Under the pieces are notes generated by a model. The model made no database searches and was not told the DNA's origin. It was given only the letters and a program-made list of their open reading frames with translations. A stretch of DNA of 64,000 nucleotides from Alphaproteobacteria bacterium (GTDB taxonomy: Bacteria > Pseudomonadota > Alphaproteobacteria > Ferrovibrionales > Ferrovibrionaceae): assembly GCA_017307375.1 (NCBI GenBank), contig JAFKFH010000004.1:682001-746000 (forward strand), written 5' to 3'. The translations under genes and the position numbers were made by a program. How positions within the stretch are numbered: position 1 is the stretch's first letter; the number at the start of each line of letters is the position of its first letter. Below are positions 16,891 through 25,184 of this stretch, piece by piece.

Positions 16891-17545
16891 AGCCGCCCTG
16901 CCCTACCCGTTCCGCTTCGATCCCGAGCGCACCGCCCTGGTCGTCATCGACATGCAGCGCGACTTCATCGAACCGGGCGGTTTCGGCTCGACGCTCGGCA
17001 ACGACGTGACCCTGCTGCAGGCGATCGTGCCGACGACGCGGCGGTTGCTCGACGGCTGCCGCGCCGCCGGGATGACGATCATCCACACCAAGGAGGCGCA
17101 CAAGCCCGACCTGTCGGACTGCCCCGAAGCCAAGCGCCAGCGCGGCAGGCCGGGCCTCAGGATCGGCGATCCCGGGCCGATGGGCCGCATCCTGATCGCC
17201 GGCGAGCCGGGCAACGACTTCGTGCCGCAACTGGCCGCCTTGCCGGGAGAAATCGTGATCGAGAAGCCCGGCAAGGGCGCCTTCTACGCCACCGAGCTGC
17301 AGGCGATCCTGCGCGCCCGCCATATCGGACAGCTGGTCTTCGCCGGGGTCACGACCGAAGTCTGCGTGCAGACCTCGATGCGCGAAGCCAATGATCGCGG
17401 CTATGACTGCCTGCTGATCGAGGATGCGACGGAAAGCTATTTCCCGCAGTACAAGGCCGCCGCGCTCGACATGATCCGCGCCCAGGGCGCGATCGTCGGC
17501 TGGACGGCAACCTGCGACGACTTCCTGGCCGTATTGCCGGACTGA
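16877..17545 (+). CDS. Second isochorismatase-family cysteine hydrolase
   Basis: This is a 222-residue paralogue of the biuret-hydrolase-like gene. Triad residues are D25 ([10 protein letters not shown]), K130 ([13 protein letters not shown]) and C163 ([17 protein letters not shown]). It differs around the substrate pocket, for example [17 protein letters not shown] and [15 protein letters not shown], so a different amide substrate is likely. ATG 16877 has AGGA nearby; ATGs at 16862 and 16871 are possible. It overlaps the ATPase gene. It probably hydrolyses another ureide or carbamoyl amide delivered by the same importer. Confidence 0.88.
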   Translation: MKQLEAALPYPFRFDPERTALVVIDMQRDFIEPGGFGSTLGNDVTLLQAIVPTTRRLLDGCRAAGMTIIHTKEAHKPDLSDCPEAKRQRGRPGLRIGDPGPMGRILIAGEPGNDFVPQLAALPGEIVIEKPGKGAFYATELQAILRARHIGQLVFAGVTTEVCVQTSMREANDRGYDCLLIEDATESYFPQYKAAALDMIRAQGAIVGWTATCDDFLAVLPD

Positions 17546-17675
17546 ACCCGGCAGGATTTGGCGGCAAATCGTTATCGTTTGTCCTCCCCGCGGAAGGCTT
17601 GCCCGAACATCGCCGCTATCTTGGCGGCGTTGGTAAAACCCGCGCGTCCGATCGCGCTGTGCCGGGGAATACGGG

Positions 17676-18377
17676 ATGGGCGGCGAACCAGGATTGATCA
17701 CGCGCAAGCTGCTGCAACTGCTGATGCGGCCGGCCCGGGTTGCCGGCATCGAGACGCCGTTGCCGCGCTTCCGGATCGTGCAACTGCAAGGCGAGGCGCT
17801 GCGCAATGTCGGCTGGATGCCCGGCCAGAAGGTCCAGATTGCGATCGGTTCGGGCCTGGCCAGCCGGACCTATACCCCGATGTCCTGGGACGAGGCCGCC
17901 GGCAGTACCCGCCTCCTCGCCTTCCTCCACGGCGACGGCCCCGGCAGCCGGTGGGCGGCTGGCTTGCGTGCGGGTGACGGCTGCCATCTCTTCGGGCCGC
18001 GCCGTTCGCTCGACCTGACGGCGCCCGGGGCACCGCTGGTGCTGTTCGGCGACGAAACCTCGTTCGGCCTGGCCGCGTCGCTGCGGCGCGACGCGACCCT
18101 GCTGTTCGAAGCCGGTGATACCGGCGAAGCGCATGCCATCCTCGCCGGGATCGGCATCGGGCACGCCATGGTCCTCGGGCGGACCGTCGGCGACGCACAT
18201 CTCCTGACGATGGAAGCCGAGATCGCGCGCCATGCGGTCACCGGCGCGCATTTCGCATTGACCGGCAAGGCTTCGTCGATCCAGCGGCTGATCCGCTGCC
18301 TCCGGTCGGCCGGCGTCGGATCGTCGCGGATCAGCAGCAAGGCCTACTGGGCGCCGGGCAAGACCGGGCTGGATTGA
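17676..18377 (+). CDS. Siderophore-interacting FAD-binding protein (ferric-chelate reductase family)
   Basis: This 233-residue cytoplasmic flavoprotein has the FAD-binding motif SRTYTPMSWD (about 62-71). The C-terminal NAD(P)H domain ends with the family signature AYWAPGKTGLD. SIP-family proteins reduce ferric siderophores to release iron. It is somewhat short for the family (usually 240-330 residues), and no siderophore receptor or synthesis gene is nearby. The 130-bp gap before it contains no gene or clear terminator. A general flavin reductase role is possible. Confidence 0.85.
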   Translation: MGGEPGLITRKLLQLLMRPARVAGIETPLPRFRIVQLQGEALRNVGWMPGQKVQIAIGSGLASRTYTPMSWDEAAGSTRLLAFLHGDGPGSRWAAGLRAGDGCHLFGPRRSLDLTAPGAPLVLFGDETSFGLAASLRRDATLLFEAGDTGEAHAILAGIGIGHAMVLGRTVGDAHLLTMEAEIARHAVTGAHFALTGKASSIQRLIRCLRSAGVGSSRISSKAYWAPGKTGLD

Positions 18378-18386
18378 ACCCGCCGC

Positions 18387-18869
18387 TCAAGTGCCGAACA
18401 GACGGCGATCCCAGAACACCGGCTCATGCAGGCCGGTTTCGATCGCGGGATATTCCGGATGAGCCGGGTTGATCAGGACATTCTTGTCGACCCTGGCGAC
18501 CACGCTGGGCACCAGCAGAATGACGCTGCGGCGTTCGGTGCACCAGCGTTCGCCAAAGTCCCTGCTGACCGTTGCCGGCAACGCATCCCAGCCGGGCAGC
18601 GCCGGCGGCGAGAACACCTCGTAGCTCAGTCCCCGTGGCACGGTGATCCGGATGAAGTGCTGGTTTGGCGGCAGCCGCCCGCTGCCGCGGACCAGCTTTT
18701 CCAGCAGCGCCGTCGAATAGTGCAGGCTGGCATAGATCATGGGGCTGCCCGGCGTATTCCAGCGCCCCGGCGCCAGGGTCGGACCTGTCGCATCGAAGAT
18801 CGGATAGCTGCCGCGGGGATCGCCGATCCGGTAGCAGGATAACGTGCGGTCCAGGATCTGCGCCGTCAC
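18387..18869 (-). CDS. RES-domain toxin
   Basis: This 160-residue RES-family protein shows the conserved core YRIGDPRG, APGRWNTPGSPMIYAS and the acidic residue in ALLEKLVRGSG. The ending DKNVLINPAHPEYPAI is also typical. Characterised RES toxins (MbcT, ParT, Res) degrade or transfer NAD+ and halt growth. It overlaps the antitoxin stop by ATGA, the standard antitoxin-first order. The pair lies between the flavoprotein and the ROK regulator with no other accessory genes. Confidence 0.92.
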   Translation of the reverse strand: MTAQILDRTLSCYRIGDPRGSYPIFDATGPTLAPGRWNTPGSPMIYASLHYSTALLEKLVRGSGRLPPNQHFIRITVPRGLSYEVFSPPALPGWDALPATVSRDFGERWCTERRSVILLVPSVVARVDKNVLINPAHPEYPAIETGLHEPVFWDRRLFGT

Positions 18870-19297
18870 GCGGCCGTGCCGTATTTCAGCCCGGCCAGGA
18901 TATCCATGACCATCTCGGCGCCGAACTCGTTCCGGATCACCGCGTCGATGGGTGGGCGGTCCTCCAGCATCGGATGCGACCGGAACAGAAAATCCCGCGC
19001 CTCGGTATCGTTCTGCCAGACATCGAGGGCCAGACTCCAGACCCGGGCAAGCCGTGCCAAGCGGACACCTTCGTCCGGCGAAAGTTGCCCCGCAGCTTTT
19101 CTCCGCTCATAGGTAGCCTTCGGGATCAGCCGATACCTGAACTGGCTGTCGCCAGGGGCCAGCAAGCGGACCAGACGCTCGAAGGCAGCGATCGGCAACC
19201 CGCCTTCGATGCGCTGGATCAGCCCGAAGGTCGATCGCGACGCAACTTCTTTGGCTGGCAGACCGAGCACGTCGGCAACCCGCGACAGAGCCAGCAT
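18866..19297 (-). CDS. Xre/MbcA/ParS-family antitoxin
   Basis: This 143-residue protein has an N-terminal helix-turn-helix-like region (LSRVADVLGLPAKEVASRST). The C-terminal toxin-binding domain of the DUF2384 type carries RLARLARVWSLALDVWQNDTEARDFLFRSHPML. These antitoxins plug the RES active site and repress their own promoter. The upstream gap to the ROK gene is only 62 bp, so the operon promoter lies there. The gene is coupled to the RES toxin by a 4-bp overlap. Confidence 0.9.
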   Translation of the reverse strand: MLALSRVADVLGLPAKEVASRSTFGLIQRIEGGLPIAAFERLVRLLAPGDSQFRYRLIPKATYERRKAAGQLSPDEGVRLARLARVWSLALDVWQNDTEARDFLFRSHPMLEDRPPIDAVIRNEFGAEMVMDILAGLKYGTAA

Positions 19298-19359
19298 TTG
19301 ACCCTCCTCATCACCTGATGGAGAATATAGTATCAGCTGGACCAGGCAACAAGGGCTGC

Positions 19360-20568
19360 CTAGTCCCCGAGCAGCGCTGCCAGCGTGCGGGTGAACAAGG
19401 GCCGGGCCGCGCCGTCACGCTCCAGCCGCTGGCTGGCCTGATCGGTCATCAGGTCGGGCGGGCTGAGGCCCGCCAGGATGTCGTCCTGGCGGAACAGGGC
19501 GTTCAGCCGGGCCCAGATCGCGGCATTGGCCACGAACGGTCCGGTGACGATGATCCGCTGCGGCACGATGACCCGGCAGAAATTGCGCAGGGTATGCGCC
19601 ATCGTCACCGTCGCCTCGGCCATCGCCGGCAGGCTGAGCAGGTCGAGGTCGCGGGCGCGATCGGCGAAGGCGCCCTCGTCGGCGGCGAGGTCGGGCCAGC
19701 GCTTGCGCAGTTCCGGCAGCAGCGCCCACAGCGCCGCCGAGGTTTCGACGCAGCCGCGCTGGCCGCAACGGCAGGGGCGGTCGTCGAAACTGCGCAGGCG
19801 CCAATGGCCGATCTCACCCAGGAAACCGCCGGCGAGACCCAGCGGCTGGCCACCCAGCCGGCAGGCCAGCCCGATACCATAGCCCCAATGCAGCAGCAGC
19901 AGGTTGTCGCGCCGCGAAGCCGCCTCGTCGCCGCTGCGCGCTCGCAGCTCGGCATCGAGATGCCGCGTGACCTCGAGCGGGCCGGCCGCCGGTTGGAAGC
20001 AGGCGTCGAGATCGAGAGCGCGCAGCCGCGGCCAGCGCGAGGAGACGAGCCAGGTGCGGGCCGCGATGTCGACCGCGCCGGCTACCGACAGCACCGTCCC
20101 GGCATGGCGGCCCAGGCGGCGGCTGCGCGGGGTCAACGTGGCCGCCAGGCTCTTCAGCGCCGCCGCCATCTCGGCATTGTCGCAGTCGCGGTCGATATCG
20201 ACGCTGTGCTCGGCCAGGACGTGGCCGGCAAGATCGACGATCGAGCCGACCAGCGAGCGCGAGACGATCTGGATGACGATGCCGGTCAGGCCGCGCGGAT
20301 TCAGGACCAGGGTGGCAGCCGGCCGCCCGCGACCCGCCGCTGCCGCGGTCGCCTCCAGCACCAGGCCGCGTTCCACCAGGTCGCTGACGATCTGCGACGT
20401 GGTCGACGAACGCAGGGAGAGGATCTCGCTGATATCGCGGCGCGACCCGGCGCGGCCGGAAGCGACCAGCGCGAACGCGTTCGAGCGTTCGCGCGCCCGG
20501 GCGGCGGCAAACTGGTCGGGCAGGACATCGGCAAGGATCGAGCTGGGCATTGCGGCGGCGACTGTCAT
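19360..20568 (-). CDS. ROK-family transcriptional regulator (NagC/Mlc-like)
   Basis: This 402-residue regulator has an N-terminal winged helix (about 30-85, SRRDISEILSLRSSTTSQIVSDLVERGLV), an ROK sugar-sensing domain and the zinc motif CRCGQRGCVE. It is encoded divergently from a GlcN6P deaminase/GlcNAc6P deacetylase pair, so it probably represses amino-sugar catabolism and is released by a phosphorylated sugar such as GlcNAc-6-P, as NagC is. An inverted repeat at 20574-20602 begins 6 bp upstream of its start codon and is a candidate shared operator and autoregulatory site. Confidence 0.9.
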   Translation of the reverse strand: MTVAAAMPSSILADVLPDQFAAARARERSNAFALVASGRAGSRRDISEILSLRSSTTSQIVSDLVERGLVLEATAAAAGRGRPAATLVLNPRGLTGIVIQIVSRSLVGSIVDLAGHVLAEHSVDIDRDCDNAEMAAALKSLAATLTPRSRRLGRHAGTVLSVAGAVDIAARTWLVSSRWPRLRALDLDACFQPAAGPLEVTRHLDAELRARSGDEAASRRDNLLLLHWGYGIGLACRLGGQPLGLAGGFLGEIGHWRLRSFDDRPCRCGQRGCVETSAALWALLPELRKRWPDLAADEGAFADRARDLDLLSLPAMAEATVTMAHTLRNFCRVIVPQRIIVTGPFVANAAIWARLNALFRQDDILAGLSPPDLMTDQASQRLERDGAARPLFTRTLAALLGD

Positions 20569-20573
20569 CGGGA

Positions 20574-20602
20574 TATTTTAGAACGTCAACGGTTCAAAAA
20601 TA
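20574..20602. promoter_or_regulatory. Candidate ROK operator (AT-rich inverted repeat)
   Basis: TATTTTAGAAC (20574-20584) is mirrored by GTTCAAAAATA (20592-20602), matching at 10 of 11 positions with a 7-base spacer. AT-rich arms around a short GC centre resemble NagC/Mlc-type sites. It lies between the divergent ROK and deaminase genes. Binding is inferred, not shown. Confidence 0.55.
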
Positions 20603-20665
20603 GATTGACGTACCGGCAGGACTGCGGCGAGGCTTGTGCATCGGGTTCAGGGCGGCGGGGAGCGC

Positions 20666-21406
20666 ATGCAGGTCGAAATTCTCGAAGATGCCGTGGCGCT
20701 GGGCCGTGCCGCCGCCGAAGCCGGGGCCGCCGTCATCCGCGAGGCGCTGACGCGCCGCGACCGGGTCGACATCATCGTCGCCACCGGGGCCAGCCAGTTC
20801 GACATGCTGGAGGTGCTGACCACCGCGCCCGGCATCGACTGGTCGCGGGTGACTGCCTTCCACCTCGACGAGTATATCGGCCTGCCCGTCACCCATGGCG
20901 CCAGTTTCCGCCGCTATCTGCATGAGCGCTTCGTCGCCCGGCTGCCGGCGCTGGGCCAGTTTGTCGACGTGGTCGGCGACGCGCCCGACATCGCTGCCGA
21001 ACTGGCGCGGCTGAACGGCCTGATCGGGCCGCGGACGATCGAGGTCTGCTTTGCCGGGATCGGCGAGAACGGCCATCTTGCCTTCAACGATCCGCCCGCC
21101 GATTTCGCGACGACCGAGCCCTATATCGTCGTCGATCTGGACGAGGCCTGCCGCCGCCAGCAGATCGGCGAAGGCTGGTTCCCCGACATGACCGCGGTGC
21201 CGCGCCAGGCGATCTCGATGTCGATCCGCCAGATGCTGGCGGCGCGGACGCTGATCATCACCGTGCCCGGTCCGAAGAAGACCGCGGCGGTGGCCGCCGC
21301 CCTCGACGGCCCGCTGACGCCTGACGTGCCGGCCTCGATCCTGCGCCAGCACGCGGATTGCCGCATCTTCCTCGATCCCGCCTCGTCGGCCGGGCTGAAG
21401 CGCTGA
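20666..21406 (+). CDS. nagB: Glucosamine-6-phosphate deaminase
   Basis: This 246-residue sugar isomerase-fold enzyme has D68 in the catalytic motif FHLDEYIGL and H137 in [17 protein letters not shown], both diagnostic of NagB. It converts glucosamine-6-phosphate to fructose-6-phosphate and ammonia. ATG 20666 has GGGGAG 3-8 bases upstream and is preferred to one at 20636. The nagA-like start follows the stop by 2 bp. Close relatives acting on other amino-sugar phosphates cannot be separated by sequence alone. Confidence 0.9.
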   Translation: MQVEILEDAVALGRAAAEAGAAVIREALTRRDRVDIIVATGASQFDMLEVLTTAPGIDWSRVTAFHLDEYIGLPVTHGASFRRYLHERFVARLPALGQFVDVVGDAPDIAAELARLNGLIGPRTIEVCFAGIGENGHLAFNDPPADFATTEPYIVVDLDEACRRQQIGEGWFPDMTAVPRQAISMSIRQMLAARTLIITVPGPKKTAAVAAALDGPLTPDVPASILRQHADCRIFLDPASSAGLKR

Positions 21407-21408
21407 CC

Positions 21409-22404
21409 ATGCGCAGCGCCGGTCTCTTCGACCTGCAGGTCAACGGCTTTGCCGGAGTCGACTTCAACGACGACGCGATCGACGCGGCCGCCATCGACCT
21501 GGCGCTGGAACGCATGCTGGCGACCGGCGTGACCGCCTGCCTGCCCGCGATCATCACGGCGACGGCCGATCAGCTGGCCGCCCGGCTGACCGCGCTGGAC
21601 CGCGCGATATCGGCGAGCCGGCTGGGGCCGCTGATGATCCCGGGCTATCATCTGGAAGGTCCGTTCCTCAACCCCGCCGCCGGCTATGCCGGATGCCATC
21701 CGCCGGCGGCGATGACGCGGCCGGATGCCGGGCTCGTCGCCCGGCTGGAAGCGCCGCTGGCCCGGCCCATCCTGCTCGTCACCATCGCCCCGGAGATCGA
21801 GGGCGGCGAAGCATTCGTCGCGGCGATGGCCGGCGAGGGGCGCGTCGTCGCGATCGGACATTCCGCCGCCGATTCCGCGGTGGTCCGCCGCGCCGCCGCG
21901 GCCGGGGCGGGATTGTCGACCCATCTGGGCAATGGCCTGCCCCAGCAGCTGCACAAGGTGAACAACACGCTGTTCGCCCAACTGGCCGAGGATCGGCTGG
22001 CCGCGTCGATCATCGCCGACGGCATCCATCTGCCGCCCGACGCGGTCAAGGTGATCCTGCGGGCGAAGGGGCTGGATCGCATCATCCTGGTCACCGACGC
22101 GGTGGCCGCCGCCGACGCGCCGCCCGGCATCTACCGCTTCGCGGACATGACGCTCGAACACCACGCCGACGGCAGCGTGCGCGAACCCGGCGCCAATCAC
22201 CTCGCCGGCTCGGCGCTGACGCTCGACCGCGCGGTGCGCAACCTGGTCGCCTGGGGCATCGCCGGCACGACGGAGGCGATCGCGATGGCGAGCGCCACAC
22301 CGCGCGCGCTGATGGCCCCTGCCCTTGCCCGCCGCGGCATCGCGATGCCCGGCGGCACGGTCGAGTGGCGCGACGACCTCACCGTCGCCCGCGCCAGCCT
22401 CTAG
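21409..22404 (+). CDS. nagA: N-acetylglucosamine-6-phosphate deacetylase
   Basis: This 331-residue amidohydrolase-superfamily enzyme has the NagA opening FDLQVNGFAGVDFND, the metal Glu in YHLEGPFLNP, the metal His pair in VAIGHSAAD and STHLGN, ADGIHLP, and the catalytic Asp in LVTDAVAAAD. It is shorter than E. coli NagA (about 380) because the small N-terminal beta domain is reduced. It removes acetate from GlcNAc-6-P (or a related N-acetyl hexosamine phosphate) to feed NagB. It lies 2 bp after nagB, so the two are translationally linked. Confidence 0.88.
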   Translation: MRSAGLFDLQVNGFAGVDFNDDAIDAAAIDLALERMLATGVTACLPAIITATADQLAARLTALDRAISASRLGPLMIPGYHLEGPFLNPAAGYAGCHPPAAMTRPDAGLVARLEAPLARPILLVTIAPEIEGGEAFVAAMAGEGRVVAIGHSAADSAVVRRAAAAGAGLSTHLGNGLPQQLHKVNNTLFAQLAEDRLAASIIADGIHLPPDAVKVILRAKGLDRIILVTDAVAAADAPPGIYRFADMTLEHHADGSVREPGANHLAGSALTLDRAVRNLVAWGIAGTTEAIAMASATPRALMAPALARRGIAMPGGTVEWRDDLTVARASL

Positions 22405-22446
22405 TCATCGACAACAACGACAGCACAAACGGGGAGTCCTGCTGCC

Positions 22447-23646
22447 ATGGCCCACAATCCGACAGACCTTACCCGCCGCACCGTCCTCGGTGCAGGCGCC
22501 GGAATCGCGGCGCTCGCCGCCACGGGCGCGCGGGCCCAAGGCCTCGCGCTGCCGAAATCCCCGGTCACGCTGACCATCATGGATGTCGGCGGCGCCCTCG
22601 CCCTGATGCAGACGGCGTTCGAGAACTATGCCGCCGCCCGCCCCGACCTGGTTTCCAAGATCACCTTCAGCAAGGGGCCGGCGCCCGAACTCGCCGGCAA
22701 GATCAAGGCCCAGCAGGCCGCCGACAAGCTGCTCTACGAACTGGTCCTGACCGGGTCCGACGGGCTTGCCGCGGGCATGGCAGCCGGGCCGATCTGGCTG
22801 AAGCTGCTGCCCGAGCATGCCGACAAGCTGCCGGGTCTGGAAGAAAACTACGAGCCGGCGGCGCTGCGCCTGCACAAGGTGCAGGGCCAGGGCTACGGCG
22901 TGGTGATCAATTATTACCCGTCAGGCCCGCTGATCGAATACATGCCGGCCAAGGTGCCGACCCCGCCGACGTCGGCCGAGGAACTGCTGGCCTGGGCCAA
23001 GGCCAATCCGAACCGCTTCATGTATGCCCGGCCGGCCAATTCCGGCCCGGGCCGTACCTTCATGATGGGCCTGCCCTACATTCTCGGCGACAAGGACCCG
23101 ACCGATCCCGAGAACGGCTGGGACAAGACCTGGGCCTATCTGAAGGAATTGAACAACTACATCGAATACTATCCCTCGGGCACCGGCGCGACGATGAAGG
23201 AGCTGGGCGAAGGCTCGCGCGACATGGTGATCACGACGACCGGCTGGGACATCAATCCCCGCGCGCTCGGCGTGGTGCCCAAGGAAGCCAGGATCGGCAC
23301 GCTGAAGGGGTTCCACTGGGTCTCGGATGCCTTCTTCATGGTGGTGCCGAAGGGCATCTCCAACGACAAGCTCGCCGTCGTGCTCGACATGATGGCCTTC
23401 GTGCTGAAGCCCGAGCAACAGGCCCTGTCCTACGACGAGGGCTATCTCTATCCCGGTCCGGCGGTGAAGAACGTGCCGCTGTCGATGGCGCCGGCCGCGA
23501 GCCAGAAGGTGATCCAGGAATTCGGCCGCCCGGAATACGCCGAGCTGATCGCCAACAATCCGATCGAACTGCCGCTCTCGACCGACAAGATGGTCATCGC
23601 CTTCCGGCGCTGGGATTCGGAAGTCGGGGCGGCCAAGAAGAAGTAA
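22447..23646 (+). CDS. Tat-exported extracellular solute-binding protein (family 1 type), orphan
   Basis: This 399-residue protein has a twin-arginine signal (LTRRTVLGAGAGIAALAATGARA, about 8-30). The two-lobed binding-protein fold includes GYGVVINYYPSGPLIEYMP and MVITTTGWDINPRALG. It is located between the amino-sugar genes and uronate isomerase, so it is probably the periplasmic receptor for that sugar substrate. No permease or ATPase is present nearby, so its transporter must be elsewhere or shared. The fold resembles binding proteins for thiamine, polyamine or iron as well as sugars, so cargo is uncertain. Confidence 0.8.
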   Translation: MAHNPTDLTRRTVLGAGAGIAALAATGARAQGLALPKSPVTLTIMDVGGALALMQTAFENYAAARPDLVSKITFSKGPAPELAGKIKAQQAADKLLYELVLTGSDGLAAGMAAGPIWLKLLPEHADKLPGLEENYEPAALRLHKVQGQGYGVVINYYPSGPLIEYMPAKVPTPPTSAEELLAWAKANPNRFMYARPANSGPGRTFMMGLPYILGDKDPTDPENGWDKTWAYLKELNNYIEYYPSGTGATMKELGEGSRDMVITTTGWDINPRALGVVPKEARIGTLKGFHWVSDAFFMVVPKGISNDKLAVVLDMMAFVLKPEQQALSYDEGYLYPGPAVKNVPLSMAPAASQKVIQEFGRPEYAELIANNPIELPLSTDKMVIAFRRWDSEVGAAKKK

Positions 23647-23678
23647 CTGCCCGATACCGCGGCGAAAGGCCTGAAGCC

Positions 23679-25079
23679 ATGCTGATCCACCCCGACCGCT
23701 TGTTTTCGGCCGATCCGGCCACCCGGGACGTGGCGCGCAGGCTTTACGCCGCGGTTAAGGATTTGCCGATCGTCTCGCCGCACGGCCATACCGACCCCCG
23801 CTGGTTCGCCGAGAACCGGCCCTTCGCCGATCCAGCGCAGCTGCTGGTCATTCCCGACCATTACGTGCTGCGCATGCTCTACAGCCAGGGCCTCACGCTG
23901 GAAGAACTCGGCGTGGCGCCGAAGGCGGCGGGCAGGCCGGCCGACCCGCGCGCCGTGTGGCGCCGGTTCGCGGCGAACTATCACCTGTTCCGCGGCACGC
24001 CCTCGCGGCTTTGGCTCGACCATACCTTCGCCACGCTGTTCGGCCTCGACGTCAGGCTGACGGCCGCGACCGCGGACCACTACTACGATCACATCGCCGC
24101 CTGCCTCGCGCGAGAGGACTATCTTCCCCGGGCCCTGTTCGAACGCTTCGGCATCGAGGTCATCGCCACGACCGAAAGCCCGCTGGACGACCTGCGCCAT
24201 CACCAGGCGATCCGCGACAGCGGCTGGCCGGGCCGGGTGGTCACCGCCTATCGGCCCGATCCGGTGGTCGATCCCGAGTACGAGGGGTTTGCGGCCAATC
24301 TTCGTGCCTTCGGCGACCGGACCGATTGCGACGTCGGCACGTTTGCCGGGTATATCGAGGCGCATCGGCGGCGTCGGCTCTACTTCAAGGCATTCGGCGC
24401 CACCTCGACCGATCACGGCCATCCGACCGCCCGGACCGCCGATCTCGACCCCGCTTCCTGCGAGGCGCTGTACCAGCGCATCCGCCATGGCGGCGCCGGT
24501 GCCGAGGATGCCGAACTGTTCCGCGCCCAGATGCTGACCGAAATGGCCGGGCTGAGCCGCGAGGACGGGCTGGTGATGCAGATCCATCCCGGCGCCTTCC
24601 GCAACCACAATGCAGCGATCTTCCGCGATTTCGGCCGCGACCTCGGGGCCGACATTCCGCAGGCGACCGACTACGTCCGGTCGCTCAAACCGCTGCTGGA
24701 CCGGCACGGCAACGATCGCGACCTGACGATCATCCTGTTCACCCTCGACGAAACCGCCTATGCGCGGGAACTGGCGCCGCTGGCCGGTCATTATCCGGCC
24801 CTGCGGCTCGGGCCGGCCTGGTGGTTCTTCGACAGCCCCGACGGCATGCGCCGCTATCGCGAGGCGGTGACCGAGACCGCCGGTTTCTACAACACCGTCG
24901 GCTTCAACGACGATACCCGCGCCTTCCCGTCGATCCCTGCCCGCCACGACGTGGCCCGCCGGATCGATTGCCGGCATCTCGCCGACCTCGTCGCGACACA
25001 CCGCCTGGACGAGGACGAGGCGCACGAGGTCGCCCACGACCTCGCCTATCGTCTGGCCAAGCGCGCCTACAAGCTTTAG
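23679..25079 (+). CDS. uxaC: Uronate isomerase
   Basis: This 466-residue enzyme opens with the metal motif SPHGHTDPRWFAEN, contains the family segments RGTPSRLWLDHTF and GRVVTAYRPDPVVDPEYEGF, and ends with HEVAHDLAYRLAKRAYKL. UxaC interconverts glucuronate/fructuronate and galacturonate/tagaturonate, the first step of hexuronate breakdown. It closes the plus-strand run with nagB and nagA. The next steps (uxaB/uxuB, uxuA, kdgK) are not in the window. Confidence 0.93.
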   Translation: MLIHPDRLFSADPATRDVARRLYAAVKDLPIVSPHGHTDPRWFAENRPFADPAQLLVIPDHYVLRMLYSQGLTLEELGVAPKAAGRPADPRAVWRRFAANYHLFRGTPSRLWLDHTFATLFGLDVRLTAATADHYYDHIAACLAREDYLPRALFERFGIEVIATTESPLDDLRHHQAIRDSGWPGRVVTAYRPDPVVDPEYEGFAANLRAFGDRTDCDVGTFAGYIEAHRRRRLYFKAFGATSTDHGHPTARTADLDPASCEALYQRIRHGGAGAEDAELFRAQMLTEMAGLSREDGLVMQIHPGAFRNHNAAIFRDFGRDLGADIPQATDYVRSLKPLLDRHGNDRDLTIILFTLDETAYARELAPLAGHYPALRLGPAWWFFDSPDGMRRYREAVTETAGFYNTVGFNDDTRAFPSIPARHDVARRIDCRHLADLVATHRLDEDEAHEVAHDLAYRLAKRAYKL

Positions 25080-25184
25080 CGGAAGAAGCCGCGGGCACGC
25101 TCGGCATCGAGATATGCGTTTATTTTTTTGTCGCCTTCTTTATATGCTACTATACATAGATAAATATATAGAAAGAGCAATGTA

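Noticed and set aside
21693-23678. Very long frame leading into uronate isomerase
   Set aside because: The part before 23679 is the shadow of nagA and the binding-protein gene; uxaC homology begins exactly at MLIHPDRLF.
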